NCBI RefSeq assembly: GCF_020524025.1
Contig: NZ_JAIVKN010000004.1
Location: 124,001-188,000, forward strand
Length of the DNA stretch: 64,000 nt
From: Halobacillus litoralis
GTDB taxonomy: Bacteria; Bacillota; Bacilli; Bacillales; Halobacillaceae
Reading direction: 5' to 3'
This document shows positions 59,331 to 64,000 of this stretch, in pieces. Every line of letters begins with the position of its first letter. Position 1 is the first letter of the stretch. The position numbers were made by a program, and so were the translations under genes. Below the pieces are notes generated by a model that saw only the letters and a list, made by a program, of their open reading frames with translations, ran no database searches and was not told where the DNA came from.

Positions 59331-59543
59331 AGAAACCCGTGTTTTTCATAAGCTTTTTTCTGCCGTCAGGAGCAAAAGACCGTTCCGTTTCCGCTGTGAG
59401 GTCTCAGGTTGCTCTTTTTCCGCAGGGTTGTCACGGTCTGCAGATTTTCCAGAAAGCATCTTCTTTGAAAAAACGGTGGATGACGGTGGTTTTCATTCTT
59501 AGGGGATCTATTTTATATGTAGAAAAAATGTGCACTTATAAAT
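59331..59543. other. intergenic region, possible degraded repeat
   Basis: No supported gene. Short segments (CTTTTTTCTGCCGTCAGGAG, CCGCTGTGAGGTCTC, CTCTTTTTCCGCAGG) recall the palindromic element type seen at 11317-11423 in degraded form. The resemblance is weak. Confidence 0.25.
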
Positions 59544-59578
59544 AGATAAAGGCCCCGGACTAAAGCCGGGGCCTCTTC
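59544..59578 (-). terminator. TAXI-TRAP operon terminator
   Basis: AGGCCCCGG (59550-59558) and CCGGGGCCT (59566-59574) are a 9-bp GC-rich stem. On the - strand TTTATCTATTT follows. Confidence 0.85.
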
Positions 59579-59579
59579 G

Positions 59580-61535
59580 TTAGTTGGTTGCCCGCATTTC
59601 GCTTCTACTTTCCTGTTTGTTACGTACCATTTGAAAGATGGTCAGCGCGGCAAAAAGGGCAAGTCCAATTAATGAAATGATGAAGTTCGGATAGACGAGT
59701 AGAACACCTGCTGCGATTAATCCCACTCGCTCAAACCAGTTCACCTTTGTCACGTAATAACCGATCATAGCTGCACTGATACTTGCCATTCCTAAGAGGG
59801 CAGTGGCAACACTAATCGTTACATTGACCGCATTCGCATCGCCCTGAAGTAAAAGAATCGGGTTCGATACGAAAATATACGGAATGATAAAGGCAGCGAT
59901 GGCGAGTTTCACAGCCGTCACTCCTGTTTTCATTGGATTTGCACCTGCAATTCCTGCACCTGCATAAGCGGCAAGACAGACAGGAGGAGTGATATCGGCA
60001 ACAATGCCGAAATAGAAGACGAACATGTGAACAGCGATGACCGGAACATCAAACGCGAGCAAGGCAGGCGCGGCCATCGTAGCCGTTACAACATAGTTCG
60101 CCGTTGTCGGCAAACCCATTCCCAGAATGATACAGGCAATCATCGTAAAGAACATGACGAGGAAAAATTGTCCCTGGGCAAGATCAATAATCCCGCCGGC
60201 AATTTTCGGTCCAAGTCCGGTGGTCGTAACCGTACCAGCGATAATACCGGCGGTGGCACAAGCTGCAATAACTGGAAGAGCCACCCGCGCTCCTTCTTCC
60301 AAAAGCTTGATGATTCCTTTAATGGACATGCGCGTATCTTTTCTGAGAAAACTGATGACAAAAGCTGTAACGATAGCAAATAGAGCTGCATAGGTTGGTG
60401 TTCTGCCTGCTAGAAGGAAGCCGATGATAATGATAAGCGGCAGAAAAAGATCGAGCCGTTTCATCAGGTTTGTTATGTCAGGCAGTTCTTCCTTCGTCAA
60501 TCCACGGATATTCTGCTTTCTAGCTTCAAAGTGAGTGCCGAGAAAAACCCCTGAAAAATATAGAAGCGCCGGTATGATGGCGATGACGATGATTTGATTA
60601 TAGGGAGTCCCTGTATAGGAAGCCATAATAAAAGCAGCGGCACCCATAATTGGCGGCATGAGCTGCCCGCCGGTCGAAGCGGCAGCTTCTGAGGCAGCGG
60701 CAAAATGCGGTTTAAACCCTGCATTTTTCATCATCGGAATGGTGAATGATCCGGACCCGACTGTGTTGGCAACTGAACTTCCGCTGACCATTCCCTGCAG
60801 ACCACTCGCAGCAACGGCAGCTTTTGCTGTACCGCCGGTATACCGACCGGTCAGGCGGAGAGCGATATCGTTGAAAAATTGTCCGATATTCGTTTTGACT
60901 AAAATGACACCAAAAAAGAGAAATAAAAATATATAGGTGGACGATATTTGAATCGGTATCCCAAAAATGGCGCTTGAGCTGAAAAACATTTTAGTCGCAA
61001 GCGTCGGCCAGTCATATCCGGCGTGGCCGATAACGGGAATGTAGTTGCCGAACAATCCGTATAAAAGGGCAAGCATGGCAATAATGACAATCGGAAGGCC
61101 TACGACACGTCTGGTTGCTTCTAACAGCAGAAGGATCCCAGCTGTCGCTACATACTGATCCATGTAGGAAAAACCAAAAATGATCGCCTCGTTAATCAAA
61201 CGTTCATAATTTTGAATGATATAAAAGTTTGTATAAAGTGCAATGGCTGCTAAGAGAACATCATACCAAGGAATTCCACGCTTAGCTGTCAAAGAGGACT
61301 TGATGGGATAGAGGAGATAGACAAGACACAGAGCAGCACCAAGGTGAACTGCTCCTTGAATTAACGACACATAAGCCCCTCTGTAAGCCGTATAGAGCTG
61401 AAAGATGGTGAGTGCACTTCCCAGGATGAGAGTGAGCCACCCCCAGGGGCCCAGGTTCGTACGAAAGCTGCTTTCTTTGTCGTATTTTTTCATGAGTTCC
61501 CGCTTGTCGACTTCTTGATTTTCCTTTGTTGGCAC
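59580..61535 (-). CDS. TRAP transporter fused permease (DctQM, TAXI type)
   Basis: A 651-residue membrane protein with fused small (about 4 helices) and large (about 12 helices) TRAP permease parts. It contains the family's GMVSGSSVANTVGSGSFTIP, STGGQLMPPIMGAAAFIMA and GMGLPTTANYVVTATMAAPA. It imports an organic acid or similar solute using the sodium gradient with the binding protein encoded upstream. Start: GTG 61535 lies after GGAGGTAAG; ATG 61550 overlaps that RBS. The C-terminus ends in charged residues. The upstream gene is separated by a hairpin at 61571-61600. Confidence 0.9.
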   Translation of the reverse strand: MPTKENQEVDKRELMKKYDKESSFRTNLGPWGWLTLILGSALTIFQLYTAYRGAYVSLIQGAVHLGAALCLVYLLYPIKSSLTAKRGIPWYDVLLAAIALYTNFYIIQNYERLINEAIIFGFSYMDQYVATAGILLLLEATRRVVGLPIVIIAMLALLYGLFGNYIPVIGHAGYDWPTLATKMFFSSSAIFGIPIQISSTYIFLFLFFGVILVKTNIGQFFNDIALRLTGRYTGGTAKAAVAASGLQGMVSGSSVANTVGSGSFTIPMMKNAGFKPHFAAASEAAASTGGQLMPPIMGAAAFIMASYTGTPYNQIIVIAIIPALLYFSGVFLGTHFEARKQNIRGLTKEELPDITNLMKRLDLFLPLIIIIGFLLAGRTPTYAALFAIVTAFVISFLRKDTRMSIKGIIKLLEEGARVALPVIAACATAGIIAGTVTTTGLGPKIAGGIIDLAQGQFFLVMFFTMIACIILGMGLPTTANYVVTATMAAPALLAFDVPVIAVHMFVFYFGIVADITPPVCLAAYAGAGIAGANPMKTGVTAVKLAIAAFIIPYIFVSNPILLLQGDANAVNVTISVATALLGMASISAAMIGYYVTKVNWFERVGLIAAGVLLVYPNFIISLIGLALFAALTIFQMVRNKQESRSEMRATN

Positions 61536-61570
61536 TGATCTTACCTCCATTTCTAAATGGTATCATTTGA

Positions 61571-61600
61571 AAGAACCGGACAAAGCTATGCCCGGTTCTT
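61571..61600 (-). promoter_or_regulatory. intercistronic hairpin between TAXI binding protein and permease genes
   Basis: AAGAACCGG (61571-61579) and CCGGTTCTT (61592-61600) form a 9-bp stem with a 12-nt loop between the two genes. On the - strand it is followed by TCAAATG, not a long U-run. It could protect the upstream mRNA or cause partial termination, so that the binding protein is made in excess (inference). Confidence 0.6.
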
Positions 61601-61614
61601 GATGAATGGTTTAT

Positions 61615-62634
61615 TTATTCAAGGAGCCCTTCTTCTTCGAAATACTTCTCTGCACCTGGGTGAAGAGGGAGTTCGCCGGCACCTGATAATGCTGTATCTT
61701 TTGTAATAAGCTTAGCTTGAGCTATGGACATGTCCCCAGCATTTTCAAACAAGGTCTTGGTCATTTCATAAGCTAAATCTTCACTCACTTGTTCAGTAGA
61801 ACCCAGCAGCAAAGCCATTGCTGTGATTGTTTCTACAGGCTCGTCCTGCCATTCGTACGTACCAGGTTCAACCGTATAAGCTTCATACTGACTGTTTGCA
61901 ACGACTTCATCAAGTGCCTCACCTTCGATGTTCAGGAACTTGACTTCTTTCGTTGCCGCTTCTAACTCATCCGTTGTAGAGGAAGGTACGCCAACAACAG
62001 CAAAGGAAGCGTCAATCGTTTTGTTCTGAAGCTTACTTTTTGCATCTCCAAATCCTTCTTCAAAAGCTTCATAGTCTCCTTCTTCAATTCCATACGCAGA
62101 AAGAACCATTTCAGCCGCTTCACGTGTCGCTCCACCTGGCGGGCCGACAGCGACTTTCTTGCCTTTCAAATCTTCAATAGATTCAATTCCTGTAGAATCA
62201 AGAGTGACAACCTGAAGAGCTTCCGGATAAAGGGAACCAATGACGCCTACGTTTCCTACATCCTTGCCTTCGAATTCACCTGTTCCTTCAACAGCATTAA
62301 TCATGGTTGTGTTCTGAGCAATGCCAAGTTGGAAGTCACCGGACTGAATTTTGGCTATGTTTTCAACAGAAGCCCCTGATTCAACTGAGCTGACATCAAA
62401 TCCTTCCATGTCGATGTTATCTGTAAGAAGGTTAGCCATTTCTCCACCTAGAGGATAATACACGCCACCAACACTGCCTGTCCCCATTGTAAGGTTTGTC
62501 ATTTCTTCTCCACCGCTGTCGCCACCATCATCGCCGCCAGCTGAATCGCCTCCATTTCCGCTTTCACCGCAGGCGCCGAGAATCATGCTGATGGTGATGA
62601 GGAAGACGATCATCAACCAAGAGTGCTTTTTCAT
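61615..62634 (-). CDS. TAXI-family TRAP solute-binding lipoprotein
   Basis: A 339-residue lipoprotein with signal peptide ending ILGAC (Cys22), then a Gly/Asp/Ser-rich acidic linker of about 25 residues. The mature domain contains LTMGTGSVGGVYYPLGGEMA, GDFQLGIAQNT, and KGKKVAVGPPGGATREAAEM, all TAXI (TRAP-associated extracytoplasmic immunogenic) signatures. It captures substrate for the fused permease downstream; the related ligands known are glutamate/glutamine-like or unknown. ATG 62634 follows GTAGGGGG. A leader hairpin (62669-62692) lies upstream. Confidence 0.92.
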   Translation of the reverse strand: MKKHSWLMIVFLITISMILGACGESGNGGDSAGGDDGGDSGGEEMTNLTMGTGSVGGVYYPLGGEMANLLTDNIDMEGFDVSSVESGASVENIAKIQSGDFQLGIAQNTTMINAVEGTGEFEGKDVGNVGVIGSLYPEALQVVTLDSTGIESIEDLKGKKVAVGPPGGATREAAEMVLSAYGIEEGDYEAFEEGFGDAKSKLQNKTIDASFAVVGVPSSTTDELEAATKEVKFLNIEGEALDEVVANSQYEAYTVEPGTYEWQDEPVETITAMALLLGSTEQVSEDLAYEMTKTLFENAGDMSIAQAKLITKDTALSGAGELPLHPGAEKYFEEEGLLE

Positions 62635-63020
62635 CAAAATACCCCCTACTTTTCAAGTGTTTTTATTCAAATAGGAGTGCTTTTTCCTATTTAAAACTAA
62701 TTATCCCTTATATTTACATAATTTTATCTCGTTTCGTCAATTATTACAAGAATATTAAGAAAATTACGTCATTAACGGTTGGATTAGGAAGGTTATATAA
62801 GAGAAGAGGGGGGAGTGAACCGCAGTCACGTCTGACATGGATGCTTCTCATTGCATGAAGCCATTAGCAGCAACTGAATACAGGGTTATTTTTAGAAAAA
62901 AATGAAAAAACAATCTTTTTTCTATACTCCTCCATCCGTGCTATAATCCTAAAATGCAAAATTTATGTATGGTGAATTGTTTGATAATTCGAATGATTCA
63001 GCAGTAAAAGGAGATTCAAC
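62635..63020. other. divergent intergenic region
   Basis: About 390 bp between the TAXI operon (-) and the DUF819 gene (+). It contains a leader hairpin AAATAGGA/TCCTATTT (62669-62692) on the TAXI side, a small GCTTC/GAAGC hairpin near 62844-62862, and a TATAAT at 62942-62947 that could be the -10 of the DUF819 gene (the -35 side is poor). No gene is seen. Confidence 0.45.
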
Positions 63021-64000
63021 ATGAATGACACACAAGTTCTAATACAAGAACCAATGGCGATTTTTGCCTACTTGATTGCCCTTGTCGGGGCAGTATTTAT
63101 GTTATCAACGTTGGAGTATAAGCCGCTTAAGAAATTTTTCGGCTATCTACCACCGTTAATTTGGATGTATTTTTTACCGATGCTTTCGACAACGTTCGGA
63201 ATCATCCCGCAAAGTTCAGATTTATACAGCTTCTTAAGTACCTATATGCTGCCCGCTGGTTTACTGCTGTTAATGATCAGCACGAACGTACCAGCTACCT
63301 TTAAACTTGGTGGAAAAGCTGTACTTGTCTTCCTTGCAGGTACTGTCGGAGTAGTAATTGGTGGACCTATTGCCTTTGCTTTATTCCAAGGTGTATTACC
63401 TGATGAAGCATGGCGCGGTGTGGGTGCACTTGCCGGGAGCTGGATCGGTGGCTCTGCGAATATGGGGGCGATGATTGAAGCTTTCAGCACGCCTGACGAT
63501 ATTTTAAGCCCAATTATCTTAACGGATACATTAGTCGGAATCGGCTGGATGGGAGTTATGATTTCCCTTGCAAATTTCCAGGAACGCTTTAATAAGTGGA
63601 ATGGCGCGGATAACTCTACGATCAAGCGCGTCAATGAAGATATTGCAACAGATGTGCAGAATAATGCGAAACCAATTCAGCTTCCACAGCTCTTTGGGAT
63701 CCTTTCCATTGGCTTCGCTGGTTCTTATTTAATCCGTCTGTTTGCTGATCTTTCGTTCATTCCAAAATCTGATGTTATGAATACATCCACGTGGACGTTC
63801 TTAATTATCACTGCTGTCGGGATTGCCTTATCCTTTACCAAAGTCCGCAACCTTGAATATTATGGTGCAAGTAAAGTTGGATATATGGGGATTTACTTGT
63901 TCCTTACAGCTATAGGAGCTCAAGCAAACTTGATGGATATCGTTCAAGCACCTCAGTTTATCCTTATGGGACTGGTGTGGCTCGCTATTCACGTGCTTTG
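63021..64000 (+). CDS. DUF819 membrane protein (YjcL-like), 3' end outside window
   Basis: ATG 63021 follows AAAAGGAG and the frame stays open to the window end (326 codons seen). The product has many hydrophobic segments: MAIFAYLIALVGAVFMLS, then LPPLIWMYFLPMLSTTFGII, and LAGSWIGGSANMGAMIEAF. The GSWIGGSANM stretch is typical of DUF819 proteins such as B. subtilis YjcL. It is a putative transporter of unknown substrate. The C-terminal part cannot be assessed. Confidence 0.88.
   Translation, partial: MNDTQVLIQEPMAIFAYLIALVGAVFMLSTLEYKPLKKFFGYLPPLIWMYFLPMLSTTFGIIPQSSDLYSFLSTYMLPAGLLLLMISTNVPATFKLGGKAVLVFLAGTVGVVIGGPIAFALFQGVLPDEAWRGVGALAGSWIGGSANMGAMIEAFSTPDDILSPIILTDTLVGIGWMGVMISLANFQERFNKWNGADNSTIKRVNEDIATDVQNNAKPIQLPQLFGILSIGFAGSYLIRLFADLSFIPKSDVMNTSTWTFLIITAVGIALSFTKVRNLEYYGASKVGYMGIYLFLTAIGAQANLMDIVQAPQFILMGLVWLAIHVL

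Noticed and set aside
59331-59543. Possible second copy of the palindromic element at 11317-11423
   Set aside because: Only short fragments resemble it and the order of arms is not preserved, so it is not called a repeat copy.

Overview
The window is a low-to-moderate GC Firmicute chromosome segment. Its left half (about 1-34,500) follows the Bacillus subtilis order purBCSQLFMNHD - yerA - yerB - yerC - pcrB - pcrA - ligA - camS - opuE/putP - gatCAB - dgkB - yefA. Strong GGAGG-type ribosome binding sites, U-tract terminators and sporulation-linked genes (spo0M, a YfhD-like gene) point to Bacillaceae. Acidic proteins, proline uptake and oxidation genes beside the core block and a TAXI-TRAP uptake system suggest a moderately halophilic genus such as Halobacillus or a relative. 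That genus-level assignment is inference.

Region 1 (1-11,216) is the purine biosynthesis operon from purB to purD, with overlapping or tightly spaced genes except for a 114-bp purB-purC gap holding a 12-bp hairpin. It ends at a strong terminator, and a membrane microprotein gene runs antisense across the purD 3' end. Region 2 (11,217-22,655) has a degenerate palindromic repeat, a DUF2892 gene with a tiny membrane peptide gene behind it, then yerA, yerB, yerC, a short YitT-type membrane protein, and the pcrB-pcrA-ligA-camS replication/repair and lipid block. Region 3 (22,656-34,613) has a photolyase-family gene, a proline module (P5C dehydrogenase; 41-residue membrane protein plus Na+/proline symporter), gatCAB, dgkB and the rRNA methyltransferase gene.

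Region 4 (34,614-64,000) is accessory and frequently switches strand. It contains a broken RQC-minor-like gene, a DUF2187 gene, an alkylsulfatase, PPK2, a mannitol operon (mtlA-mtlR-mtlD, with the EIIA domain fused to MtlA), katG under PerR-like boxes, an aldehyde dehydrogenase, spo0M, an MFS exporter divergent from an SgrR-like regulator, a Crp/Fnr regulator, DUF4386, DUF4317, a cyclase-family hydrolase, a second UvrD-type helicase (YjcD type), a TAXI-TRAP transporter, and the start of a DUF819 membrane protein cut by the window end.

No rRNA, tRNA, CRISPR array, prophage or intact insertion sequence was seen. The least expected content is a set of very small genes with good ribosome binding sites: membrane microproteins at 11,061-11,171 (-), 11,705-11,782 (-), 26,690-26,815 (+) and 48,761-48,895 (-), and a soluble 57-residue YfhD-like protein at 56,699-56,872 (-). 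Other notable items are the remodelled flavin pocket of the photolyase homologue, the SgrR/MFS pair, and several inverted repeats at promoters or gene ends.
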